DNA of 15,117 nucleotides from an uncultured Veillonella sp. (GTDB lineage Bacteria > Bacillota > Negativicutes > Veillonellales > Veillonellaceae): contig URPT01000027.1 in the NCBI GenBank assembly GCA_900549845.1, positions 1-15,117 on the forward strand. The letters run 5' to 3'. Position numbers and translations under genes: made by a program. The stretch's first letter is position 1. The number at the start of each line of letters is the position of its first letter. Positions 6,104-13,513 of this stretch are shown in pieces. The notes under the pieces are model-generated. The model saw nothing but the letters and a program-made list of their open reading frames with translations. It had not been told where the DNA came from and made no database searches.

Positions 6104-8413
6104 TTACTTGTTTGCGTAAATACTTGGTACTCCATCTACATCGGAGCACTGAGTTTTACATTGAGATCGATTACTACAAATCCAGTTTACTCGACCTCTC
6201 GCCTCTTGCTTTACAAAGTAACCTTGCTTACATCGCGGACATTTATATTGTTTATCGTCATCAGATATTTCAATATTACTTTCTCCATTAGGGTTCACAC
6301 CGTCAATAGGTTGCGTATGCTTACATGCAGGATAATTGGTGCAGCCTAAAAAGGCGCCAAATTTACCATTCCGTTGTTGCAAACGGCCCTTATTACACTT
6401 TGGACAAATAGGCAAAGAAGATACATCAACGTCAGTATTATTCATAGGGCGTTTTCGATTTTGATTCGTTATAGTGCGAACCACATTAGGCATCATCTGA
6501 CCAGAACTACCTTGTTTATCAAAGCCTAGTTTATCAATCAAATGCTTCAAAAACTTAATCTGATCAGACAAGAAAGAATCTAATGTATCCTCTCCTTCAC
6601 TCATGAGCGCCAAACGTTCCTCCCATACAGCCGTTTCATCAGGATACAACAATTCATCAGGCAATGCATCTACTAAAAGATAGCCTGTTTCCGTAGGTGA
6701 TAGAACTTGCTTCTTCCCCGAAGTTTTCATAAATCCACGACTGATGAGCTCGTCAATAATATTGGCGCGGGTCGCCTCCGTACCAATACCAGACACCGCT
6801 TTTAATTGCTTTTTCAAGTCTTCATTTTTTACAAACTTGTGAATTTCCTTCATTGCTTGTAACAAAGTAGACGGAGTAAATCGAGATGGTGGCTTAGTTT
6901 GCTTTGCCTCTACAGAGGAATCCGTATATAAAACAGTATCGTTCTTTTTAACGGCCGGCAAGTGATCGGCCTCTTCAGGAACCTCTTTTTTTGAGTCAGA
7001 TTCTGCGCCACGTTCATCAGTTAAATCCGGTTCCTCATTATCAGTTGCAGACTTAGACTTTTGTCGTTTATAAAGTAACTTCCAGCCTTCTTCAATAACC
7101 ACACGGCCATTAGCAACAAACTCTTCTTTACATTGTTCCACTACAATTTTAGTTTGCTCATAAACATGCTCTCCATAAAACTGAGCAATATAAGCTTGGC
7201 TGATGAGGAAGTAAATATTTCGTTCCTCACGAGACAAGCTATTTATATTACAAGCAACCGTAGTCGGAATAATAGCGTGATGGGCGGTAATTTTCTTTTC
7301 ATTCCAAGCACGACTTTTAATAGATTGGTCAGCATCACTAGCCCACTGTGCTAACCTCTCATCTCCTGCATTCTGTAAATTATTGAGAATAGCATTGCGA
7401 TCACCATATTGATTTGGTGGTAAATATTCACAATCAGAACGCGGGTATGTAGTCAATTTTTTTTCATATAATTTTTGTGCTGTATCAAGCACAGTTTGGG
7501 GATCATAGGAAAAGGCTTTACCTGCCAATACTTGTAAGGATGACAAGGATAGTGGTAAGCGCTGTGCATCTTTTTTCTTGGATTTTGTAACAGCCTTAAT
7601 GATACCATCTGGCCCACTTTGTAATTGTTCAACTAATGCATCAGCAATAGCCTTATTGATGAGACGCCCATCAGGATCTAATCCTTTCTGCTCATCTGTA
7701 GGTTGCCATGTGGCCCAGAATACACCATTAGCATGGTTGTACAAAACTTTTACAGTAAAATAGTCTACCGGTTTAAATGCCGCTAGTTCTCGCTCTCTGC
7801 GCACAACAAGGGCTAATGTTGGAGTCTTAACACGACCGATAGGTAATGTTACTTTATTACCTTTATAACGTTCAGACAATGTATAGGCACGAGATAAATT
7901 CATGCCAATAAGCCAGTCTGCACGTGCTCTAGCCAATGCAGATTGATATAGATTGTGAAAGTCTTTATTATCCCGTAGATCATTTAATGCGGCACGAACA
8001 GATTTTTCGTCCAATGCATTTAGCAAGATACGTTGTACAGGTTTTGTATTTCCTACATAATATAATACTTCATCAACCAACAATTGACCTTCCCTGTCCG
8101 GGTCACCTGCGTTGACGATAATGTCCGCTTTACCGATTAATTCTTTTACAGTCTCAAACTGTTGACGACTACTATCCGTAACGAGTAATTTCCACTCATT
8201 AGGCACAATAGGTAAATCTTGAGGGCGCCAGCGGATATATTTATCATCGTAATCACCAGGTTCTGCTTGATGTAATACGTGCCCTACAACCCAAGTCACC
8301 ACATCATCACCTTGGATAAAATAGCCATTCCGCTTTTGGATATTTTTATTTTCTGGCAAGCATTTACTAATTTCGCGAGCCATGGATGGCTTTTCCGCAA
8401 TAAATAACCGCAT
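6104..8413 (-). CDS. topB: DNA topoisomerase III (type IA)
   Basis: Type IA topoisomerase III, 769 residues from the chosen start, relaxes and decatenates DNA through a covalent tyrosine-DNA link. The Toprim domain shows LFIAEKPSMA at the start (E7) and GDPDREGQ (103-110). The active-site tyrosine is in TYPRSDCEYLP (Y323, close to Tyr328 of the E. coli enzyme). GIGTEATRA (542-550) is the conserved C-terminal core motif. An acidic, probably disordered insertion covers about 455-485. Two zinc ribbons end the protein: C670, C673, C691, C697 and C725, C728, C746, C752. The ATG at 8413-8411 is preferred over an upstream in-frame ATG because AAGGAGGGGG lies directly before it and EKPS homology begins there. 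It is longer than the 653-residue E. coli TopB mainly because of the insert and zinc ribbons. Confidence 0.95.
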   Translation of the reverse strand: MRLFIAEKPSMAREISKCLPENKNIQKRNGYFIQGDDVVTWVVGHVLHQAEPGDYDDKYIRWRPQDLPIVPNEWKLLVTDSSRQQFETVKELIGKADIIVNAGDPDREGQLLVDEVLYYVGNTKPVQRILLNALDEKSVRAALNDLRDNKDFHNLYQSALARARADWLIGMNLSRAYTLSERYKGNKVTLPIGRVKTPTLALVVRRERELAAFKPVDYFTVKVLYNHANGVFWATWQPTDEQKGLDPDGRLINKAIADALVEQLQSGPDGIIKAVTKSKKKDAQRLPLSLSSLQVLAGKAFSYDPQTVLDTAQKLYEKKLTTYPRSDCEYLPPNQYGDRNAILNNLQNAGDERLAQWASDADQSIKSRAWNEKKITAHHAIIPTTVACNINSLSREERNIYFLISQAYIAQFYGEHVYEQTKIVVEQCKEEFVANGRVVIEEGWKLLYKRQKSKSATDNEEPDLTDERGAESDSKKEVPEEADHLPAVKKNDTVLYTDSSVEAKQTKPPSRFTPSTLLQAMKEIHKFVKNEDLKKQLKAVSGIGTEATRANIIDELISRGFMKTSGKKQVLSPTETGYLLVDALPDELLYPDETAVWEERLALMSEGEDTLDSFLSDQIKFLKHLIDKLGFDKQGSSGQMMPNVVRTITNQNRKRPMNNTDVDVSSLPICPKCNKGRLQQRNGKFGAFLGCTNYPACKHTQPIDGVNPNGESNIEISDDDKQYKCPRCKQGYFVKQEARGRVNWICSNRSQCKTQCSDVDGVPSIYANK

Positions 8414-8437
8414 GGTCCCCCTCCTTAACATGAAGAT

Positions 8438-8459
8438 AACGGCTAATCCCCAAGCCGTT
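8438..8459 (-). other. Hairpin in the topB leader
   Basis: AACGGCT (8438-8444) and AGCCGTT (8453-8459) form a perfect 7-bp stem with an 8-nt loop, about 13 bases upstream of the topB ribosome binding site and downstream of a TATAAT (8477-8472, minus strand). No T run follows, so it is not a terminator. It could stabilise the mRNA or influence initiation. Confidence 0.4.
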
Positions 8460-8488
8460 CTATGAAATCTCATTATACTACAATTTAG

Positions 8489-8517
8489 TGGTCATAACTA
8501 GAAAAATCATGTATAAT
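8489..8517 (+). promoter_or_regulatory. Candidate prfC promoter
   Basis: TGGTCA (8489-8494) and TATAAT (8512-8517) are 17 bp apart, with the prfC start 74 bp downstream. On the opposite strand a TATAAT at 8477-8472 would serve topB, so the 178-bp gap holds divergent promoters. Confidence 0.45.
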
Positions 8518-8591
8518 TTTTACGATATAGACTGTAAGAGTAGAACGATAATATATATCTACTTATACAAACATACTAATAGAGGTGAACC

Positions 8592-10049
8592 ATGACATTT
8601 TTAGAAGAAGTACAACGTCGGCGTACGTTTGCTATCATATCTCACCCGGATGCGGGTAAAACTACATTAACAGAAAAACTACTTTTATACGGTGGTGCCA
8701 TTCACTTAGCGGGGTCCGTTAAGTCTCGTAAAACAGCAAAACACGCCGTATCTGACTGGATGGAAATCGAAAAACAACGTGGTATCTCTGTAACGAGTTC
8801 CGTATTACAATTTGACTACGATGGCTGTCGTGTCAACATTCTTGATACTCCTGGTCACCAAGACTTCTCTGAAGATACATACCGTACATTGATGGCTGCC
8901 GATAGCGCTGTCATGCTTATCGACGTTGCAAAAGGTGTCGAAGCACAAACGAAAAAACTATTTGCCGTATCTAAAGAACGCGGTATTCCTATCTTTACCT
9001 TTGTAAATAAAATTGACCATTTCGGTCGCAGCCCATTTGACTTGATGGAAGAAATCGAAAACGTTCTTGGCATTCGTACATGCCCTATGAACTGGCCAAT
9101 TGGTATCAACGGTGAATACAAAGGCGTATACGATAGAGAACACGAAACTATCGAGCTCTTCGCAAAAGACGAAACACATGGTCAAGAAAAGCTAGCCTCT
9201 GAAAAAGGTGCTTTGACTGATCCTCGTATGAAAGAATTATTAGGTGACGATGTATATCAAGCATTGCTTGATGATATCGAATTATTAGACGTTGCTGGCG
9301 ATCCATTCGATTTTGATAAAGTTCGTGCAGGCGAATTAACGCCAATGTTCTTCGGTTCTGCTATGACTAACTTTGGGGTAAAACCATTCTTAGAAAAATT
9401 CTTAGAACTAGCTCCATCCCCTGCTCCACGACAAGCCGTGGAAGAAATGGTGCAACCTACGAGCGAAGACTTCTCCGCTTTAGTATTTAAAATTCAAGCG
9501 AATATGGACCCTAATCACCATGACCGCATCGTATTTATGCGTATCTGCTCTGGTAAATTCGAAAAGGGTATGTCCGTATTGCATCGCCAATCTAACAAAA
9601 CGATTCGCTTGTCTCAGCCTCAACAATTCTTGGCTACCGAACGTACCATCGTAGAAGATGCATATCCCGGTGATATTATCGGTGTCTTTGATGCTGGCAC
9701 AATGGGCGTAGGCGATACACTATGTGCACAAAAACACAAGGTAACATTTGGTGACTTCCCTGTGTTCCCACCAGAATTCTTCGCCCGCGTATCTCCAAAA
9801 GATACTATGAAGCGTAAGCAATTCCAAAAAGGCATGACACAATTGGCTCAAGAAGGTGCAGTTCAAATCTTTGAACAACCAGGTGCCCTCGACTCCTTCG
9901 TAGTTGGTGCCGTAGGTATGCTTCAATTTGAAGTTTTAGAATACCGTTTAAAAAATGAATATGGTGTTGATTTATTAAATAATACATTGCCATACAGTGT
10001 TGCCCGTTGGATTGATGGTGAAGTAGATATTGCGTCTTTAAAGGTGTAG
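8592..10049 (+). CDS. prfC: Peptide chain release factor 3 (RF3), C-terminally truncated frame
   Basis: RF3 is the translational GTPase that releases RF1/RF2 from the ribosome after termination. The 485-residue open frame shows G1 SHPDAGKT (17-24), the switch region RGISVTSSV (63-71), G3 DTPGH (85-89) and G4 NKID (139-142). The RF3-type middle and C-terminal domains follow, including QLAQEGAVQIF and VGAVGMLQFEVLEYRL. AGAGGTGAACC precedes the start. The frame stops at TAG 10047-10049 after DIASLKV, about 45-50 residues short of the usual RF3 length (529 in E. coli). The missing C-terminal sequence is encoded directly downstream (see the entry at 10050-10202), so this is an interrupted gene, a sequencing error, or less likely a recoded one. 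Full length would be 8592-10202. Family certain; state of the gene uncertain. Confidence 0.93.
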   Translation: MTFLEEVQRRRTFAIISHPDAGKTTLTEKLLLYGGAIHLAGSVKSRKTAKHAVSDWMEIEKQRGISVTSSVLQFDYDGCRVNILDTPGHQDFSEDTYRTLMAADSAVMLIDVAKGVEAQTKKLFAVSKERGIPIFTFVNKIDHFGRSPFDLMEEIENVLGIRTCPMNWPIGINGEYKGVYDREHETIELFAKDETHGQEKLASEKGALTDPRMKELLGDDVYQALLDDIELLDVAGDPFDFDKVRAGELTPMFFGSAMTNFGVKPFLEKFLELAPSPAPRQAVEEMVQPTSEDFSALVFKIQANMDPNHHDRIVFMRICSGKFEKGMSVLHRQSNKTIRLSQPQQFLATERTIVEDAYPGDIIGVFDAGTMGVGDTLCAQKHKVTFGDFPVFPPEFFARVSPKDTMKRKQFQKGMTQLAQEGAVQIFEQPGALDSFVVGAVGMLQFEVLEYRLKNEYGVDLLNNTLPYSVARWIDGEVDIASLKV

Positions 10050-10202
10050 ATAATGCGATGATTGTTAAGGATAATCGCGAATACTATAGTTCGCGATCGT
10101 ACTGTAGTGCTTATCTCCAATGAATGGCAAATGGGTTGGGTTCAAGAGCGTAATCCTGATGTTACATTCTTAACAACCCCAAAACTTCATCACGAACTAT
10201 AG
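10050..10202 (+). pseudogene. prfC: Detached C-terminal coding segment of prfC
   Basis: Beyond the stop at 10047, the RF3 C-terminus can be read in two pieces. From 10043 to 10078, in the -1 frame, the codons give GVDNAMIVKDNR, the natural continuation of SLK. From 10077 to 10202, back in the original frame, they give ANTIVRDRT, then VLISNEWQMGWVQERNPD and a stop (TAG 10200-10202). The simplest reading is one base lost near 10043 (AAGGGTG to AAGGTG) and two lost near 10079. The frame is thereby restored but with TAG and TGA (10059-10061) in between. Restored, the protein would be about 536 residues, normal for RF3. Confidence 0.8.
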
Positions 10203-10677
10203 TATTGGCATTTATAGCTTATCTTTCTAAATCTATACTTCGCACTTCTAAATGCGAGATGTACTATGTAGCAGACAGTGACTTAACTGCAAACCTCAAT
10301 AGTTAAGCACACTATAAATCCTCAGATAATAACAACTGGAATATATTTCTCAATATATAAAAATTAGAAATATATTCCAGTTTATTTTTTTATAATAGGC
10401 AGGAAAATCACAGAATTTAGTCGAATACATATAGTATGATTATGTAGAGAAGTGATTTATACTATTACTTTCTCGTATTTTTGTATATAATATAAATATA
10501 TTATAAATAGATATATATCTAATATAGATATATAAAACCTAATGGTTTTACTGTTGTTGTGAGTGTTGAAAATAAATAATATATAATTATTATGCCTTAT
10601 ATATTCTATAGTTTTTTTCGACCATTCATGATACCATAAAATATAAGTTTTATTTTTTATTTTAAAGGAGTGATTTT
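10203..10677. other. AT-rich region between prfC and gltS
   Basis: No gene is supported in these 475 bases. They contain a CTTAACT/AGTTAAG hairpin (10282-10307), the strong terminator at 10334-10391, and then a very AT-rich gltS leader. In the leader are interleaved repeats AAATCAC/GTGATTT and ATAGTAT/ATACTAT (10407-10465), a TATAAT at 10486-10491, a 9-5-9 hairpin (10512-10534), a TAAAACC/GGTTTTA hairpin (10533-10550) and AATAAT/ATTATT (10575-10591). No known riboswitch was recognised. Confidence 0.6.
10334..10391 (+). terminator. Intrinsic terminator downstream of prfC
   Basis: AACTGGAATATATTTCT (10334-10350) and its exact complement (10366-10382) form a perfect 17-bp stem with a 15-nt loop, followed by TA and seven T (10385-10391). 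It is about 130 bases after the end of the restored prfC frame. Confidence 0.85.
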
Positions 10678-11925
10678 ATGCCACTTATTGACTTAGCGTT
10701 AGTCAACGATGTATGGACATTGAAACTGTCCATGATCCAAACTGTAGGCCTCGCTGTAATCACGTTATTCATTGGTACTTGGATTAACAAGCATTCCAAG
10801 TTCTTACAACGTATGTGTATGCCTGCACCAGCTGTAGGGGCTTTGCCATTTGCATTCTTAACTGCCATTCTTTCTTACTACAAGATTTTGAACATTACCT
10901 TTGAAGGTTCCCTACAAACATTCTTAATGCTTGCCTTCTTTACCACTATCGGTTTGATGGCTTCTTTGAAAGTCCTCAAAAAAGGCGGTATCTTCATTAT
11001 CTTCTTCTTCCTCGCTTGTGCAGTATGGATTGTTGTACAAAATACAGCAGGTATTATGATTGCTAAAGCTTTAGGTATTGAACCAATCATCGGTATTATG
11101 GCTGGTTCCGTATCCATGATTGGTGGTCTTGGTACTGCTGGCGCCTTCGGCCCATATTACGAACAATTGCTTGGTATCCCTGGTACAGCATCAGCAGCGG
11201 TTGCAGCCGCAACATTCGGCATGGTAGCTGGTACAATTCTCGGTGCTCCTGTAGGTGAACGCATTATTAAAATGCACAAAGTTAAAACACCTTACGAAAA
11301 CCCAGAGTTAATGGAAGATGAAGGCATCGACATGATCGAAGATCACGTTGAAAGTGGTGGCAAACAATTTAATTCTCAAGACCTTTTAACAATCTGTATG
11401 TGGATTGGCCTTGCATTAGGTATCGGTACTATCGTAAGTGCTGGTTTGTCTATCTTAACTCCACTACCTGCGTACATCGGCGCAATGATTTGTGCAGCTG
11501 TAATCCGTAACTTTGGTGATTTCACAAAAGCTTACAAAATCAACGATGCAGCTCTTGATGCAGTATCCAATGTAGCATTATCTCTATTCGTAACTATGGC
11601 TATCAATAGCTTGAAACTAGTTCAATTAATCGATCTTGCTTTACCACTTATTACAATCTTAGTTGCACAAATGGTACTTATCTGTGTATTTGCATACCTT
11701 ATCTACTTCCTATTTGGTCGCAACTACGATGCAGTTATGCTTGGTTCTGGTGCCATCGGCTTCGGCTTAGGCGCTACACCAAATGCATTGGTTAATATGT
11801 TATCCTTAGCAAGTAAACATGGTCCATCCCCTCGTGCATGGCTTGTAGTTTCCTTGGTAGGTGCATTCTTAATCGACTTTGCTAATGCTTTCCTAATTAC
11901 AACAATGGCTGGCATTCTTTACTAA
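10678..11925 (+). CDS. gltS: Sodium/glutamate symporter (GltS, ESS family)
   Basis: A 415-residue multi-pass membrane carrier of the glutamate:Na+ symporter family, importing glutamate with sodium. About ten hydrophobic segments are arranged as two related halves. The family re-entrant loops are clear: GGLGTAG (149-155) followed by the Ala/Gly-rich stretch to APVGE in the first half, and GFGLGATPNALVNM (361-374) with HGPSPRAW and LVGAFLIDFANAFLI in the second. The latter is very close to E. coli GltS. The first loop has Leu where E. coli has His (GGHGTG), which may affect substrate or ion preference. A charged linker at about 197-232 separates the halves. AAAGGAG lies 8 bases before the ATG. 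The gene stands alone, with its own terminator overlapping the stop codon. The family is sure; the exact amino acid transported is inferred. Confidence 0.92.
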   Translation: MPLIDLALVNDVWTLKLSMIQTVGLAVITLFIGTWINKHSKFLQRMCMPAPAVGALPFAFLTAILSYYKILNITFEGSLQTFLMLAFFTTIGLMASLKVLKKGGIFIIFFFLACAVWIVVQNTAGIMIAKALGIEPIIGIMAGSVSMIGGLGTAGAFGPYYEQLLGIPGTASAAVAAATFGMVAGTILGAPVGERIIKMHKVKTPYENPELMEDEGIDMIEDHVESGGKQFNSQDLLTICMWIGLALGIGTIVSAGLSILTPLPAYIGAMICAAVIRNFGDFTKAYKINDAALDAVSNVALSLFVTMAINSLKLVQLIDLALPLITILVAQMVLICVFAYLIYFLFGRNYDAVMLGSGAIGFGLGATPNALVNMLSLASKHGPSPRAWLVVSLVGAFLIDFANAFLITTMAGILY

Positions 11926-11954
11926 AAAAAAGGACCCATTCGGGTCCTTTTTTT
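11925..11954 (+). terminator. Intrinsic terminator of gltS
   Basis: GGACCC (11932-11937) and GGGTCC (11942-11947) enclose ATTC. The stem is extended by an A run that includes the gltS stop codon and by seven T (11948-11954). The A/T flanks could let it act on the minus strand too. Confidence 0.93.
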
Positions 11955-11957
11955 ATG

Positions 11958-12005
11958 AAAAGAGCTTATTAGAATGATATGTTATCAATCTAATAAGCTC
12001 TTTTT
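11958..12005 (-). terminator. Terminator of the rnmV-rsmA operon
   Basis: AAAAGAGCTTATTAGA (11958-11973) and its exact complement (11989-12004) form a perfect 16-bp stem with a 15-nt loop. On the minus strand it starts 9 bases after the rsmA stop and ends in TTTT. It is also a possible backup for gltS on the plus strand. Confidence 0.85.
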
Positions 12006-12013
12006 ACATTATT

Positions 12014-12868
12014 CTATTTAATTAAAGCCGCCCATGCATTGGCTATATCAGCAAACTCTTGAAGGGTAAAAGTCTCCCCTCTTCGTTGACCATCGATATT
12101 GGCTTTTGCTAATAACTCTTCGATTCTATCTTTTGATAAGCCCGTTGTTTTCATTGTATTAGCGAATGTTTTCCGTCGTTGCGCAAAACCAGCTTTCACA
12201 ACCCGGAAGAATAGTTTCTCATCAATAACATCAACAGGAGGCTTGTCACGCAATACACAACGAATAACAGAACTGGTTACAGCTGGAGCCGGCAAGAAAG
12301 ATTTAGGCGGTACATCAAGCACAATATCAGGCTCAGTATAGTACTGTACAGCTACAGATAATGCACCATAATCCTTTGTGCCTGGCTTAGCCACCATACG
12401 CAAGGCCACCTCTTTTTGCACCATTACAACAAGGCGTTCTATGGGTAATTTACTTTCCAATAGAGACATAATAATAGGTGTTGTAATATAGTATGGCAAA
12501 TTAGCAACCACTTTAAATGGTTTATGGTTCATAATGGTTGGCACATCGAGTTTCAACACATCACCATGGACAATACGTACATTGTCATAAGAAGCCAAGG
12601 TAGTATCTAGAACCTCTAATAAGCGACGGTCTAACTCAATGGCCGTTACATCAGCACCACTTTGTGCTAACCCCTGTGTCAATGTGCCAATACCAGGACC
12701 TACCTCTAGTACAGGTTCACCAGGTGTCAATTCCGCAGCATGTACAATTTCGTCTACAATACCTCTCTTAATAAGAAAGTTCTGCCCTAATTTCTTACTC
12801 ATTTTAATATCGAAGCGTTTACATATATAATGTACTACTTCAGGGCTTGCAATTACTGATTCTAACAT
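12014..12868 (-). CDS. rsmA: 16S rRNA (adenine1518-N6/adenine1519-N6)-dimethyltransferase
   Basis: RsmA (KsgA) puts four methyl groups on two neighbouring adenines near the 3' end of 16S rRNA during small-subunit assembly, using S-adenosylmethionine. The 284 residues show KKLGQNFL (25-32), the SAM-binding motif I VLEVGPGIGTLT (53-64), the acidic residue of motif II (IELD, 77-80), GDVLK (102-106) and the catalytic motif ANLPYYITTPI (122-132). A positively charged C-terminal domain follows (FAQRRKTFANTMK). The start is backed by AGGAG five bases upstream. It lies 13 bp after rnmV on the same strand, an order common in Firmicutes, so both rRNA-processing enzymes are made together. Length is normal. 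Confidence 0.97.
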   Translation of the reverse strand: MLESVIASPEVVHYICKRFDIKMSKKLGQNFLIKRGIVDEIVHAAELTPGEPVLEVGPGIGTLTQGLAQSGADVTAIELDRRLLEVLDTTLASYDNVRIVHGDVLKLDVPTIMNHKPFKVVANLPYYITTPIIMSLLESKLPIERLVVMVQKEVALRMVAKPGTKDYGALSVAVQYYTEPDIVLDVPPKSFLPAPAVTSSVIRCVLRDKPPVDVIDEKLFFRVVKAGFAQRRKTFANTMKTTGLSKDRIEELLAKANIDGQRRGETFTLQEFADIANAWAALIK

Positions 12869-12881
12869 CTTAACTCCTATT

Positions 12882-13409
12882 TTAACTATTTACAGCCTCT
12901 TCAAAAGCATCTCGACTTATACCATAGTGATTTAAACGGTATAAAAACTGTTTCCCATTGCCATAACCAATGCCTAACTTAGCCCCAATAACCGCACGGC
13001 GAGCAGCACTATCAGGCATACCTGATAACCCATGACGAACTAGATCTACCATAGAAAATTCGTTAGATGATTCCAAGGATTCTACATGTAATGTGGATAA
13101 AGCCTTTCTAATGGATTCTGGAGATGCTTGTTCTATGCCAATATCATCATTTGCAAACGCTTCATCACGAGGGACAAAAGCATGCTGTGCATTAGGGAAT
13201 TTTTTTGTTAATACACGACGAATTCTCTCCCCTGCTGTATCAGGATCGGTTAATATGATAATACCTCGCTTTTCATAAGCTACACGAATCATATCAATAA
13301 CACCTTTACGAAGTGTAAAACCCTCTGTAGCAATACAGTCTGCTTCTACGGCTTGTGCAATACGTTGTATATCAGATTTTCCTTCTACTACGATGACTTG
13401 TTTAAGCAT
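12882..13409 (-). CDS. rnmV: Ribonuclease M5 (5S rRNA maturation)
   Basis: RNase M5 cuts the 5S rRNA precursor within its ribosomal protein L18 complex. The 175 residues begin with a Toprim domain: VVEGKSD (7-13, catalytic glutamate E9) and LTDPDTAGERIRR (53-65, with D55 and D57). The C-terminal half, with NDDIGIEQASPESIRKAL and VRHGLSG and R/K-rich helices, fits the M5 family. AGGAGG precedes the ATG at 13409-13407. It is the first gene of the rnmV-rsmA operon and is divergent from the LysR gene; TACAAT with an upstream TTTAAG 17 bp away could be its promoter. Primase and topoisomerase share Toprim, but length and neighbour make M5 clear. Confidence 0.95.
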   Translation of the reverse strand: MLKQVIVVEGKSDIQRIAQAVEADCIATEGFTLRKGVIDMIRVAYEKRGIIILTDPDTAGERIRRVLTKKFPNAQHAFVPRDEAFANDDIGIEQASPESIRKALSTLHVESLESSNEFSMVDLVRHGLSGMPDSAARRAVIGAKLGIGYGNGKQFLYRLNHYGISRDAFEEAVNS

Positions 13410-13513
13410 AGGTCCTCCTTTATTCTATTAGTACATTGTAACATATATATAACATTGCTTAAATACTTATAATCGAGTAGTATAGGTAGTGTAATATATA
13501 AAAGGAGGCCATT
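13410..13513. promoter_or_regulatory. Divergent promoter region between rnmV and the LysR gene
   Basis: On the plus strand TTGCTT (13455-13460) and TAGTAT (13478-13483) are 17 bp apart. On the minus strand TTTAAG and TACAAT, also 17 bp apart, point to rnmV. The divergent layout is typical of LysR-type regulators, which often control a neighbour, but rnmV is a housekeeping gene and is an unlikely target. Confidence 0.35.

Noticed and set aside
8414..8473. A longer topoisomerase III starting at 8473
   Set aside because: The extra 20 residues are encoded by the leader hairpin and Shine-Dalgarno region, and homology starts at MRLFIAEKPS.
8855..10120. Several minus-strand open frames inside prfC
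   Set aside because: They overlap each other and the conserved RF3 frame, with no start signals; they are shadows of prfC codon use.
10036..10125. Programmed -1 frameshift as the full explanation of the prfC break
   Set aside because: A -1 slip at T TTA AAG restores only about 12 conserved residues before a second shift is required; two deletions are simpler.
10203..10333. A small gene or a further prfC remnant after the restored stop
   Set aside because: No frame gives a recognisable protein and there is no ribosome binding site.
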